In this document: in pieces, positions 48,969 to 61,579 of the stretch
Layout of the letters: each line of letters starts with the position of its first letter
Numbering within the stretch: the stretch's first letter is position 1
Assembly: GCA_022575985.1 (NCBI GenBank)
Contig: JAKSXM010000132.1
Location: 12,276,001-12,340,000, forward strand
Direction: 5' to 3'
Length of the DNA: 64,000 bases
From: Anagrus nilaparvatae
Taxonomy: Eukaryota; Arthropoda; Insecta; Hymenoptera; Mymaridae
Program-made: the position numbers and the translations under genes
The notes under the pieces: model-generated
Databases searched by the model: none
Seen by the model: only the letters and a program-made list of their open reading frames with translations
Told to the model about the DNA's origin: nothing

Positions 48969-51900
48969 TTATGAAATAATTTTATCCATAGCTTCTAATT
49001 CTTTAACATCTTCTTCAGGTATATCCTTATCACCATAACCCCAATATTCAACACGTGAACCATCACCAGAACGTTCTGCTCTACGACGTATCATTTCTGA
49101 TGATGCTGATTTTCTATCATATGCCCAGCCAATACGTGCAAATGTATCAATAAAGCCAGTTGTTATATTATATGAATAATCACCAAGTTCACCAGTTTTA
49201 TAATCCCATGGAAATACGTGATGATAATTATGCCAACCTTCACCTAATGCTGCTATTGATACGACAAGGTTTTCAACAGGTGATATATTTCTGAAAAAAA
49301 ATTTTTTATTTAGTTTTATTGTAATATAAGCCATATATTTTTAGACAAACGACTTTTCATGTAAAAAAATGAATACGTTGGACTTAGAACGTCATTTAGT
49401 AGGTAATTTGGATAACTCTTTCCATTTCTAAAGTCATTTTTTACCTAGAACCCCTATAAAATGCGATTCTAATTCCAACATATTTATCTGTTCAACAATC
49501 GTTGTTCAGGCGTTAATGGATTAAAAAACAATTGTAACTCACTTGTCATAAGGCCTTTGGCCCCACATATGTGCAACACTATTTACGAAAAATGCTATGT
49601 TTAGCGTTATGCTAAAACGGAAATTAAAATTAACCCAAAATGATATCCATAATGTTTCAGACCAGAAATACCATGGAACCCATACTGGTAAACCAATTGC
49701 TAAAAGTGCAAATAATGGTACGTATAACCTGAAATTAAAAGACGATTTATGAATTAGTTAAAATTTTGCAAAATATAATTTAAAAAAATTTTTTAAATTT
49801 TATAGAAATTAATTTTACCTTTTTTGCCAAACGAGAATTGGATCTGCGTCTAAATCGCTCATATCTACAGCTTCACGTTTAGCAACAACATCTGGATGAG
49901 GAGTTGTGAAGAGCCATCCAACGTGTGCAAAAAAGAATCCTCTTTTTGCATTATGCGGATCAGAATCTGTTTCACTGTATTTATGGTGCACTCTGTGATC
50001 CAATGCCCATGCATGAACGTGCCTCTGTATTATGAAAAAAATAATTAGAATTTACTTTTATTTTTATTATTTTTTTTTCGCAAAATTAATAGAATATATT
50101 TTTTTTTAAGAGATGGACACAGAAAATTCTATTAAAATGAATTCTATTGTACACATAGTAAAGATCCAAGTGCGGAGTAAACTATTTAATAAATGTAGAG
50201 TGGAAATTAAAATGAAAAATACTATGATAAAAGTAACTCCAATACATGGATTTATACAAAAAAAAATAATGTATTTGCAAAAAGTTCGTAAATTTACGAA
50301 AAAATTAAAAATTTGCTATAATATATTTGCTGTAATAATTTATTTGCTATAGTAAATTTTCGATTTTTGTCAAATATTTCCAAATATTTTTCGAAAAATA
50401 CTAAATTTTCAAAAAATTAACTATTTGTTTTAAATTTGCATGAGTTACTCTAAACAGCGTAGTTATCGTAGATATCACCATAAATTTTTAAACTGCTGAC
50501 TCGACATGAAAAGTCCCATACATTATTTGCACTAAACCGAATAATCTTTTAAAAAACTTGTATCTTTGCTTGTATTCTCAAAGAATTTCAAAATCGTAAA
50601 ATACTAAACTATTTGCTATAAAGTGAAACTTACTTGACCAGTTATTGTGAAGAGAAAAACAAGTATTAGCCTTAAGGGCCATTTCGCTTTGTATGCTCTA
50701 TGTGACCATAATCTATGAGCTCCTGCAGTTATTCCAAAACCACTAATATAGACTGTTGCAAGTGCTAAAAATAAAATTTGTTTATTAAAATTATTTATTA
50801 ATTACAATAAGTTTAATTAAATAATAAAAAATTAATGGATATAGTTAATAAAAACAGATGAATTCAGTAAATTAATTAGGAAAATGAATGTATATAGTGA
50901 TTGATTTGAAATTTCTGCGTTACCGAACTACCTAAAATATTGTTGCCGAAAGTAAAACTAGTAACAGCTATTTTTTTAACAAGGGACAAAATATTGGTTT
51001 TGACTTTGGCATGCAAACGAACAAGCGTAGCGAGTGAGTGCAGACAGCATGCAAAAGTCGAACCCCATATTTTGTCTCGTGATTTAAAACATAGTTTTAC
51101 ATATAACGGGCAAAAAAGTCGTCTCCCTAGAGTAGAAAGTAGGAAAATAGGTTTTTTTGCCCTACATATGTAAAATTTATTTTACCCCATTTTTAGTTTC
51201 TAAGACGTTCCGTTTGCGTTTTTTTATCATCCGTTTTAGTTAGTTTTTTGAAAAATTTCTAAATTAATTTTCTTGCTACCAGCCAGAAAGCATACTTTTT
51301 CCGGCCGTTGCGCGACCGAAAAAGCCACGTTTTCTCGCCACTAACCGCGAATAACTGCGTACATGGCCTTTTTCCAAAAATAAAAAATGCTCCTTTACGT
51401 CCGATTTGGGCCATTCTTGACTTTTCTAAACATGAACCGTAACGATTAATTTGAAGTATTTATAAAAAATTTCAAAAATTAATTTAATCATTGCATTATT
51501 TAAATATCTTAATAGGCCACTTATTAGACATTAATGTGATACATGATCACTTTGATTTGACAAATTTTTTTTCATAGTTCTGACAATATTTTTTACCCTA
51601 TATTCAGCTCTGAAACGAGTTCAAAAATTTCTTGTTCTGCGCCAAAGGCTTTAGGTACTAGAGAAGCGGCCGGCATCAGGAGTATATAAGAAAATTTAAT
51701 AATTTTGAAGAAAAAAAACCCTAAAAACTAATCTATGAAACTAAATTTTCTAAAAATTTTCAAAACTGGAAAGAGCAAATTTGGTTGAACAATTAATTTA
51801 AAAATAATAACCGAAAAAAAGTAGCTGAACTTACCCCATAAAATGGTATAAAATCTTGCTTGTGTCAAACATAAATAAAGACCATAAACACAACCAGCAT

Positions 51901-52021
51901 GAATAAATAATTGTGCAAAAAAATCTGGCCATTTTATTTTTGGTTCATAAATAATATCATTTTTTTTTCTATTACTTTCTTCTTCATTATTATTATTACT
52001 TATTAATTTTGTTTTATCCAT
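48969..52021 (-). CDS. Acyl-CoA delta-9 desaturase, complete and canonical, five exons
   Basis: Exons on the minus strand are 51835-52021, 50634-50764, 49819-50024, 49543-49728 and 48969-49290. They give 1032 nt and a 343-residue protein with no frame conflict. The N-terminus is hydrophilic and asparagine-rich (MDKTKLISNNNNEEES) and unlike desat1. Transmembrane helices flank box I HRLWSH; box II is HRVHH in DHRVHHKYSETDSDPHNA; NSVAH lies in exon 4; box III is HNYHH in GEGWHNYHHVFPWD. All nine expected metal ligands are present, so it should be an active ER desaturase. Chain-length specificity cannot be read from sequence alone. A CAG acceptor at 52126-52128 shows a spliced 5' leader beginning at 52125. 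It lies in tandem with the broken-site paralogue downstream on the same strand, about 2.5 kb apart. Its exon lengths serve as the reference for the cluster. Confidence 0.95.
50960..51435. repeat. Two repeat fragments in the first intron of the canonical desaturase
   Basis: Bases 50970-51165 are a second copy of the repeat at 43175-43313, with an extra AACGAACAAGCGTAGCGAGT insert flanked by GGCATGCAAA and AGCATGCAAA. Bases 51280-51430 are a GC-rich family member (GGCCAGAAAGCATACTTTTT near its start, CGTTTTCTCGCCACTAACC, then GTCCGATTTGGGCCATTC). Confidence 0.65.
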
Positions 52022-52785
52022 TATGATAAAAAATTTAATTTAATTATAAAATAAAAAATTTTTTTCTTCTTCAATCGGTTCTTCTTATTCTTCTTTTAAT
52101 TATATGATGATTAATTATGATTGTTCTGAAAAACAAAATAAAATAAAATAATTAAATTAAATTATTTCTTAAAATAGGAAAATCAATTAAATGTACAGTT
52201 GACGCTTATAAATACTTATTTTAAGGTAAAAAAGTTAGTTCATTTTTTCCTTAATTAATCAAGAAAAAAAAGTTAATAAAAAATTAGTTTTATGTTAAAG
52301 ATACGATAACTGCGTTTTTGTTTTGCAATAAATTATTACGTCATATTTATCATACTCTATGATAAAATCTATTAAATAAATGAATAAAAGAGAATAATTG
52401 GTATTAAGTTCGTTATTACGTATTTTCTGTTTATTACGTGCATTATATCACATTTGTATGGGTTTGACATTTGAAAATAGATTCTATTGTTTTTTAACTT
52501 CAGCTCTTTATTGTTAGTTTTACTATTCATTCGTAATCAAATTGCGGAAATTTATGGATTTTTTCACGAGGCAGTTCTATGTTTTGTCTTAATTTTTCTA
52601 ATTTTTTTTTTAAAAATTTCTCATACCATTTCTCATTTGAAATCGTTTGACTAGATAAAAAAATTCCGTTAGCTCCAAGTAGAATTCCGCTTGCGGAGAG
52701 CGAAAATTTTTTTCAGTGTACAAAAATTATAACGTGAAGGGGATAATCTGACTAAATGTTTTATAGACTCATTAAATTTACTCCA

Positions 52786-53597
52786 GTCAAAATACGGGGG
52801 GGGGGGAGTGGACTTACGGTTGCGAATACGAGATTTGCTCTAGTACAGATTTTTGGGTCGCTGAACACGAAAATCGGGGTCATTTGGCTAAGAAAATGGG
52901 GCTTTACCCTTAAATTGACCAAAACTACCCCCAAAAGGAGGTATTTTTGATGTAATCGTCTTTTGGAGGTTGTTTTAGCTAATAATTGCGGAAATTTATT
53001 CAGGAGGGGTATAAGGGTGAAATATAAGGGTGAAATATAAGGGGGAAATATTAATTTTTCATTAAAAAATTCATAAAATTTGTTTTCAGTGACCTTAAAA
53101 ACCCTTGTGGACCTAATCTTGACGCAAAAAGTGCAGAAACAATAAAAACACCCATTTTGGGAGTATTTTTCGGTAATTAAGGGGTGATAAATTAATTATT
53201 CATAAAAAAATCCATGAAAATCGTTTTCAGCGACCCGAAAAACCCTTGTGAACCAAATCTGGCCGCAAAAAGTGCGTAAATAGCGAAAACACCCCTTTTG
53301 GAGGGTAGTTTTAGCAAATTTAAGGGTGAAATATTAATTTTACCTTCAAAAATCATTGATATTCTTAATTAGCGACCCAAAAAACCCTTAGAAACCAATT
53401 CTTTGACAAATATATCTACTCAGAACGCGAGTACATCAAAAATACTCCCTTTTGGGGGTAGTTTTTGCAAATTTTAGGGTGAAGCCCCATTTTCTTAGCC
53501 AAATGACTCTGATTTTCGTGTTCAGCGACACAAAAAACTTATACTAGAGCAAATCTCGTATTCGCAACCGTAGGTGTACCCAAACCCGTATTTTGAC
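52786..53597. mobile_element. Inverted-repeat element with about 150-bp internal tandem units
   Basis: The ends GTCAAAATACGGG and CCCGTATTTTGAC begin arms that stay complementary for about 140 bp, sharing GCGAATACGAGATTTGCTCT and CGCTGAACACGAAAATCGGG. The interior holds about three direct units, each with GCGACCCAAAAAACCCTT, AAAAGTGC and CCCTTTTGGGGGTAGTTTT-like segments. No transposase is present. A fragment of one unit appears near 56105-56175. The run of eleven G near 52800 may be unreliable in length. Confidence 0.82.
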
Positions 53598-53599
53598 CT

Positions 53600-56340
53600 A
53601 TTCAGGGATTAATTCATGTAACTTTTATTTCGACAATCAAGTAAAAAAAAATAATGCAATAAAATTTAGGGGATCTAGAATTTTTTTAGGGGGAATCTGG
53701 TCAGATTTCAGGGACCAGCATTTTTGTCTTTGGATGAAAATTATGACTTGATAATAAACTGAGCTTAATTTTACAAAATATTTCCTCTCTAAAAGACTAA
53801 AAACTTACCAAAACCCTAAAATCCTTAAAACTAACTTATTTTACAAAAGAATCAAACTAAACACAATTTCGTCGAATTTCCTTCAAAAAAAAAAAATATT
53901 CCACTTAAAAAAATAACTAAACAAAAACTTGATAACTGAAGCAATTATTTAGGTTACACAAGAAAAAAATTTTTTTCATGAGTCACATTGACAACATATA
54001 TTCATATCACTAAATTATAATTATAGTAAAAAATTAAAAAATAAGTTCCTTTTTTTTATAGCTGTGGATTCCGTTTTTTTTTTTTTTTTTTTTTTTTTTA
54101 GAAAATCGTCATCGCATTGATGTTATAATATTTTATGATTCATAGAGTCAAAATTATTTGATATTTATTTTTATCACTTATTTTAGAAATTTATCAATAT
54201 TTAGCAAAATTAAATGCCTTGAGTTATGAATAAATTATAAAAAATGTTTTATGAATTGAATGTTTTGTAGGATTCGTGACTACCCGAAGCTAATTAATTA
54301 TTGATTAATTATTTTTGTTTGTATTAAATTGTAGAAAATTTTACTTGTATTGTATTTTTATGATTAGGTAGAGTCTTTCTAAAAGTATTTTTACGTTAAA
54401 GTCAAAATGATTCCAGAGTCTTTTATGGCGTGTTTGTAGTGGCCACCAAGCACCATGTATGGAAGTTTTTAAGGTTTCAGAGAAAAAATGAATGTTAATA
54501 GCTAGAAAATTCGAGAATAGAACGATCTGGAAAGAATATTAAAATTTATAAAAGCTGCAGCATTTTGGTCATGAAAAGTCTCGTGAAAAGTCAATGTAAC
54601 TAATATGATTTTTTCAAATTTCACCATTAAAAATCATATAATAAATGTAAAAATTACTAAATTTAATTTAAAATAATTAAAAATAAAAACATTAATATTC
54701 AAAAATACTGAACCCGATTTTACATATATTTATTTATTTTAAAACAAATTAATAATTTTTCAAAAGTAATTACTTTTTTATAATAAAACTCGTACGATAA
54801 ATGAAAGAAATGAAAGTTTTAATTTTTTTTCTGGTTTTCAAAGTTATTCAAAAACTACAATTTACTAAAACTTTCTTTATAATTTTCACAGCAATTTTTC
54901 TAATAAGCAACGATCAACTTCCTAAGATAAATATAATTACTATTAATATGCAAAATTTTATTATTATTATTATGATAAGTTAAAAGCATAAAAGACCAGC
55001 TGATTTTTTTTTGTTTTTCTAGTAAAATTTGAACTGTCGTGGTCACGCTATTTACAAAAAAGACTTTTTTTTTACTTTTTTTTATATGTAACATAGTAAT
55101 TATCTTAACATGCGATACTGTAGTTACAAAGAAATTTTTTTTGCATTTAGGTACTTATTTCTTGTGTACAAACCACAAGCTTTTTTTTTTAGTTTCTATA
55201 TAGGAATTAATATAAATTCAATTATTTATTCATTTCTTGAGTACTTGTAAAAAAATATTGATTTCTATTTCTAGTGGGTTTATGGATTAATAATTAATTT
55301 TTTTTTCATTTGAAGTTTTTTTCTTTTTTGTTAAAACAAAGTCAAATTGATCAATAAAAGTACACTGTAAAAATATATTGCTTGGAAATTCAAGCAGGTA
55401 CTAAAAAGTTAGTCCAATCTACTCTAGTTAAATAGCAATTTTGCAGCTATTTTTTGTAAACAGATAGAGGAAAGGCCCTTATAGGTTTTTGAGGTTACTA
55501 ATAAAGAGAATAAATTGTTTCACTCTTGGAAAATTTAGAGGAACAATTTCACAAAACAACGAGATTAAAAAAAAAATTAATATTATATATGACTAGGGGG
55601 CTATGCCCCCTGCGCGATAAAGCGCGCCAACCCCCTCAAATTCAATTTTAAATGAGAAACAATTTAAACTTTAAACAAATATTTATTTAATAAAACAAAT
55701 TGTCTATTTTATTTATACATAATCTTCATTACAATCTTTATCTTTGAGCATAAGCTAAATATTCGAATGTTAAAAATATGGCTATAATTAACGAATAAAA
55801 AAAAAGTTATTGCTATAAAAGGAAAATAAAAAAAAAATTTATTTTTTTAAGTTACTTTTACTCACTGGGGGGTAACTTTAATGCACTTCTTAAATAAAAT
55901 TATGTATGAATTAACCCTTGATCTAAATGTATATTTTACCATAATTATGCGATCACAGTCCCTCGGTGCTACGCACCTCGGGACCTGTACACCTTCCCAT
56001 TTGATATATTATAACTTTATATCACTTATTTCATAAATGGATCACTCATAAATAACTAATTTTTTATTCAACCAAAACGTGAAATTGATCAAAAATAGAA
56101 TTAAAGGTAGTTTTTGCTAATTTAAGGGTGAATCACCGATTTTTAGTAGGTAGGACCCCAAAATTCGTGATAAGCGAAAGAAAAGAAGATTGATATACAA
56201 TTTTTTGTAGGGTCAATAATAAAGTTTATAAAATATAAGATAAGACTTTTTACAAATAGTCAATTTAACGTTATTATTATTAATGATAAAATTATATTGA
56301 TATCTAATTTTTTTATTTTGTATATTACCAATCAAAAATT
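53600..56340. other. AT-rich intergenic sequence with poly(T) and two small GC islands
   Basis: A 26-base T run lies at 54074-54099. At 55595-55640 GGGGGCTATGCCCCC and GCGCGATAAAGCGCGC form hairpins, and at 55960-55990 CCCTCGGTGCTACGCACCTC forms another. These are repeat-like and not RNA genes that I can identify. No coding exon was recognised. Confidence 0.5.
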
Positions 56341-56356
56341 TTATTACTTTTATTCA

Positions 56357-57573
56357 CAAGGGCAGACCGGGACATTTAGGTCGCCAAATTACAATCTATT
56401 GTTATTGATGACTTTAATATGTTGAAGAAACACCCAAGATAACCTCCGTTTATTCCAACGCGCCTTCTGGGATTAGAAACGCAGGGCTTAATGTTATAAA
56501 ATAGGATTTTTAGACAATTTTCAAAATGACGCTGTAACCTCGCAAATTAACCAAAATACTTCCGATTGGTCTCATTTTTTCCGTATAAGTACCATCTTTT
56601 AACTCCCGTTAGCCGCAATGCTCCATCACCTAGTCTCACAGCGCTACAGTCAATAAACCAAATGCCCATTTTCGGACCAAAATGACCAATCTTTAAATTG
56701 CTGCCAAAATTTCAATTTTCAATAAGAATAGGTCTTGTAGGTCTCAAAAGTTTTGTACAAGTTTCATGCTTCCAAAAATTTGTTACTCGTTCTTTTAGCT
56801 TTAGATGTTTCTGAGATATGACTCCACAAAGTTAGTGATAAAATATGATTTTTTTTAAAAAACTTTAAAATGAGACTCTGTCTTTAACGCCATCCTAAAC
56901 CAGCTCTTTGTCCTAAACCCCTATGTTTTTAACATTGAGTCGGTAAGGCAGAGTTCATTTTGAAATAGGTCGCCAATCCATTTCTAATAAAATTTGTGGC
57001 TTCATGTTGATTCATTCACTAAAAAAAATCATTCTTTATAGCCTAAAATATTTTTTTTGTTATTTCTACAGCTTAAAAAAGAAAGCCGACATTTAAGAAA
57101 TTCTTACCGACACATTTGGGTTTAGGATGGCGTTAAATTATCATATCTGCTAAATGAATAATCAAAAAGAAACGAGTAAAACATTTTTCGAAACTTAGAG
57201 CTAATACAAAATTTTTGAGACCTACAAGACCTATTTTTATTGAAAATTGCAATTTTGGCACCAATTTAAAAATTGGTCATTTTGGTCCAAAAATGGGCAT
57301 TTAGTTTATTGACTATAGCGCTGTGAGAATAGGTGGTGGTACTTATTCGAAAAAAATGAGACCAACCGGAAGTATTTTGGTTAATTTGCGAGATTACAGC
57401 GTCATTTTGAAAATTGTCTAAAAATCCTATTTTATAACATTGAGCCCTGCGTTTCTAAGCCTAGAAGGTGCGTTGGAATAAGCGGAGGGTATCTTGGGTG
57501 TTTTTCAACATATTAAAGTCATCCATAACAATAGATTGTAATTTGGTGACCCAAATGTTCCGGTCTCCCCTTG
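56357..57573. mobile_element. Older fold-back relative of the 7448-8430 element (1217 bp)
   Basis: The ends CAAGGGCAGACCGGGACA and GTTCCGGTCTCCCCTTG enclose inverted arms that follow the inner order of 7448-8430: CCTCCGTTTATTCCAACGCG, TAGAAACGCAGGGCTTAATG, CGCAAATTAACCAAAATACT, AAATTGCTGCCAAAATT. The arms differ from each other much more than at 7448-8430, so this copy is older. The direct flanks are TCA on each side rather than TTAA. The central 200 bp is unique. Confidence 0.85.
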
Positions 57574-58351
57574 TCAGTATTATTGTCAAATTTTGCCTAT
57601 AACAAGAAATCTAGGCAGTTACAGGGTCTTACAGAATATTTTTAATCAGGTATATTTCATACCTAAAACTTCCCTATTTTATGCATGTAAAAAACTCGAA
57701 CGTTTTGTTGCCAAATCTAAAAAACCTTTTTTCAGAACATTCAATCACCCGAAAAATTTGGAAGCGAACCTTGAAATTCGATTGAACTTTTTTTTCTGTG
57801 GAATGTTTTTAGCTGAAATAAACTTTTGACAGATGATGACCTTTTAAAAAATGAAAGAAATCCGACTAATCGTTTTTGAGAAATCGTGCCCACAAGTTGT
57901 CGGTTTTTGCATGCTATAAGATAAAGCTTCGCTCTATAATTAGATAACAAGGATATTTATATATAATATATCAAAAATAAATAAATTGTGTTAAAAGAAT
58001 AAATTGTATTCCATCTGATGTAACATTATAAGTATATTGAAAATGGATGCTCTATCAAAAAAATTTCGAAACCTCATAATTAAAAAATGACTGAAACTTT
58101 TTTATAATATCATTTTTATAACACCTCAGCTTTGCTCTACTCTTCGTTGTCGTTATCTAGTATAAAATTAAAAAAACATTAAAATAAAATTTTAAGTATT
58201 TAGTAATATTTAATCTATGAGTAAAGCCTATATCTGTTTTTAAAGTTATCTGGTTCAAAATTTTTCCCATACAAAGCTGATTCATAAATTCAAGAGTTTA
58301 GAATAAAATAATAATTTTCTTGAAGTAGATTGAATTTTAGCCATTAAAAAT

Positions 58352-59391
58352 ATGTATTTAAATAATAATATTTTTTTTATTATTCTAAGCTATTGCTTAT
58401 TTCAGGTAAATATGCAAATATTCTATAGCTAATTTGATGTGATAATTTAAGTTTTGTAAAATTTTAGGTTTCTAGTAAATCAGTTGCAAGTGTATCTGAT
58501 TTAGACGTGTCCGAAATATCATCACAGAATAATGATATTACCAATTTGGTTCAAATAAAAGGTAAATTTTTAATAAATTTCAAGTTTTAAAAATATTTAA
58601 TCTAATTTTCTGTTACGTAATTATACTTTTTAGATGAAATAAAAGTCTTAAATGAATCAATACAATACATTAAAAATGCTGATATAATTTTAAACAATTT
58701 CAAAATTACTACATTAAGGGCAATTAAAAATTTAACCAATGTTTTTAATACAAAATTGTTTCCTTTAATTGGAGAAAAACTTAACACTGATGTAACAGAT
58801 ATCATAAATTCAACTAAATTAGGTGCTAATAAAACTGGAGAAATAATTAAAGATATTGCATTTTATGGACACGATATTAAAGACATTGGATTCGCAGTAG
58901 AAAGTTTGTTAATTAATTACAAGAGTATATTTTCAAATGATAATGTTCAAAAACAATTTTCCCATCTTGAACATCACATAATGAATGTTTTATCAGGGTA
59001 TAGTTTTACTATGGATAAAATGATTAAAGTTCGTAAGGAATCAGATGATGATTATCATAAATTCATATCAAAGTATTCAGAAATTATTGACGAAAAAGCT
59101 AAATTAGGTAATGGAAATAATTTTAATGATGATTTATCACTTACATTTGAAAAAACAACAAAATTGACGATTCATTATTTTAAAATAATTAGATCTGAGC
59201 TTTTACATGTTTCTGAAATTGGTAAAAATTTAAATTTAATTAGTTCAGAAATAGAAAAAATAGTATCTAAATTAAATTTAAATATTTTAAATAATAAAAA
59301 AAATATTTTTAATATTATAGAGTTGATTAAAAAATCAGGCATTAAAATTACTAATGTTGCTAATGCTTTTAAAATTAAAATGTTAGAGTAG
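58352..59391 (+). CDS. Probable secreted, cysteine-free helical protein, three exons
   Basis: Exons are 58352-58405, 58468-58561 and 58634-59391, joined by GT-AG borders in phases 0 and 1, giving 301 residues. Exon 1 codes only for a signal peptide: MYLNNNIFFIILSYCLFQ, with a hydrophobic centre. The mature part starts VSSKSVASVSD and has no cysteine. From about residue 50 it is rich in I, L, K, N, D and E with heptad-like spacing, so it should be largely alpha-helical. Four N-glycosylation sequons are visible (NES, NLT, NST, NKT). A polyadenylation signal AATAAA lies at 59486-59491. I recognise no family. Fast-evolving secreted proteins of this kind occur among insect venom, salivary and glandular proteins, but nothing here shows which. 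Exon 3 alone is a solid 252-codon frame; the start and exon 1 are inferred from splice sites and the signal peptide. Confidence 0.75.
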
Positions 59392-60048
59392 TTTTGGGCA
59401 GATGAAGTTATTTAAAAAATTGCGTGCTGCAAAGCAGAAGTTTATTGTAAAATTATTATTAAAATTTTATGTAATTCAGTATTTAAATAAAAAATAAAAA
59501 TTATCATGTAAAAAGAAAATCTGAAAAATTCCTTTGAAAAAATTACTTAAAATTTTTTCTATTTACAAACAATAAAAAAGTAATAAATTTCAATAGTAAA
59601 TATCTGTACTTATTTGTTGTTTTTCACCTATCTAAATTTCACATTTTTGTTTCAAATCTGATACACGTCACATAATTCAATTAATGCTTGTTCTATGCTA
59701 TTTATTGTAACACAATCAAAATCTGGTTATAAAAAGCTTTCAAAAAATAAAAAAAATGTTTTAGTAACATTTTGAATATTAAAAAAATTTAAAAATTTTT
59801 TTTTAAACATGCATACAAAAACAATCCAATTTAAAAAATTTTTTTTATACACATTTTTTTTATACATCAAATACTTTTTAATAACCTGTAAGTAATTTTA
59901 ATGATACTTGAAATTTTATTTGCTAATGTAACCTTTTTATTAGTTGGTTTATTCCAGATGCAGTCTCTAAATCCTGTGTGTATTGTAGATTCAATAAAAA
60001 TAAACCATTGCAACTTAAATTTTTTGGTGTGCTGATTAAATACTTTAA

Positions 60049-60789
60049 CATGGAACCTATTTATAGGGAGGAGGTACCCTGGAAATCTGAGAATCAAGGG
60101 GGGGGGTCTAATTTGTTCGATTTAAAGAGGGAGGAGGTCAAATAGGATTTAGAATAATATCAATTTTGGGACTTAGAATAATCTAGGTTTAGGGACTTAA
60201 AATAATACGCGTTTAGGGAATCAGAATAGTTTGGGTTTAGAATCTTAACATTTAGCAAATTATATTGTAATTTGTGTGTCTATGCTCAGCTGTAAGTAAA
60301 CATGTTTCATGAATTTTTGTTGTGTTTACATAAACCGGTTATAATTTTTTCAATGTAGTTTTAATTTCTAGCATATTTTTTTGCGGAAAAATTGCTTACA
60401 AGTCAATAAAAAATAAAATTTATAACCGGTTTGTGTAACTACAAAACCAACGAGCATGGAACATGTTTACTCATAATAGTAATGAATCCAAAAACCGAAA
60501 TTACAATAAATCCTGAAATATATACTATCTAAGTTTTTGTTGTTATCAGAGCCTGAGCAGGTCATGACTTCCACTTCAAATTATTCTAAGTCCCTAAATC
60601 GAAAATATTCTAAGTCCATTTCACCCCCCCCCTAAAAACGTAACTTTTTCACCCCCCCTAAAAACGTCAATTTTCACCCCCCCTAAAAGCGTCAATTTTT
60701 CACCCCCCCTAAAAATTTCACTTTTTTACCCCCCCCCCCCTGCCGAACCAAACTTTTTCAAATACCCCTTCCAATGAACATGTTCCATG
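60049..60789. mobile_element. TTAA-flanked element with CATGGAAC ends and C-rich repeats
   Basis: The ends CATGGAAC and GTTCCATG are flanked by TTAA (60045-60048 and 60790-60793). Inside, an inverted pair around AACCGGTTATAA and TTATAACCGGTT lies between copies of AACATGTTT. Bases 60135-60250 hold loose units of about 28 bp (TTTAGGGACTTA). Bases 60622-60745 hold four or five units of about 28 bp with TTTTCACCCCCCCTAAAAAC. The C runs may be unreliable in length. Confidence 0.72.
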
Positions 60790-60889
60790 TTAATAAAGTG
60801 GTGCTGAGCATTGCACCCTTTTAATTGGGACAATTTTTCTGACACCCACTACAAATGAGACAATCTAAGAAAATTAATTTTAGTTTAAT

Positions 60890-60926
60890 TTTAATTTTGT
60901 CGTCAAAATAACTGACGATCAACCTT
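60890..60926. repeat. Solo end of the GGTTGATC element family
   Basis: GTCGTCAAAATAACTGACGA followed by TCAACCTTAA matches the right end of the TTAA-flanked element at 26021-26515. The TTAA is kept. No left partner was found nearby. Confidence 0.65.
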
Positions 60927-61065
60927 AAGGCAAAAATGACCCTTTATATGAAACCAGCCAAGGTTTCTTTTCAAGTTCTAATGAATAAAAAAATTTCAGT
61001 TTTTAGGTCAAAAACTGTGTTAAATTAAATTAAATTTTGCTACTTACAGTTTTCAAAGGCTTTTG

Positions 61066-61570
61066 ACCTAAAAATTGAAATTTTGTTCAATAAAAATGAT
61101 TTTTTTCTAAAAAAAATGAATTTCCAGGAAAAAATTAATCGATTTAAAAAAAAAATTATTGTTTTACGATGAAAATCAAGCGAGTAATGCATGTTTAAAG
61201 TTCAGAAACAGGCTTTTTTCAGTAAAATTTCAATCTTTTTTAAGACGAATTTGAGCAAAATCTTAATTTGACGATAACTTGGCTAAATTTTATCATAAAA
61301 AGATAAGTTTTTTTTTCTTCTGGAGTGTTTTTTCCCTGGCAATCAGATTTTTTTATCTATTTTTTAAAATTTTATTTACCTACAAAGTTATTTTAAAAAT
61401 TTGGGGTAGCTCAGATACGAAAAACACGGTTTTTGACATAAAAGTGAAAAAATCTTTTTGGCACCAATCGCTGATATCTTGTTCACGATTTTTGGAAGGT
61501 TCAAACTACCTGAAAACACGGGTCATATCGATGCGCCCTAAAAAAAAATTACGATTCCAGGATCAAATTA
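61066..61570. repeat. Dispersed repeat, second copy of 14930-15475
   Basis: It is collinear with 14930-15475 in the same orientation, with a deletion of about 20 bp near 61493 (CACGATTTTTGGAAGG where the other copy keeps CGGTTTTCTGAAGG). The 98-codon open frame at 61279-61575 lies on it and is not a gene. Confidence 0.8.
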
Positions 61571-61579
61571 AGTAGCACT

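Noticed and set aside
54074..54099. Poly(T) run as a retrocopy tail
   Set aside because: No adjacent coding-like sequence or flanking duplication is present; simple A/T runs are common here.
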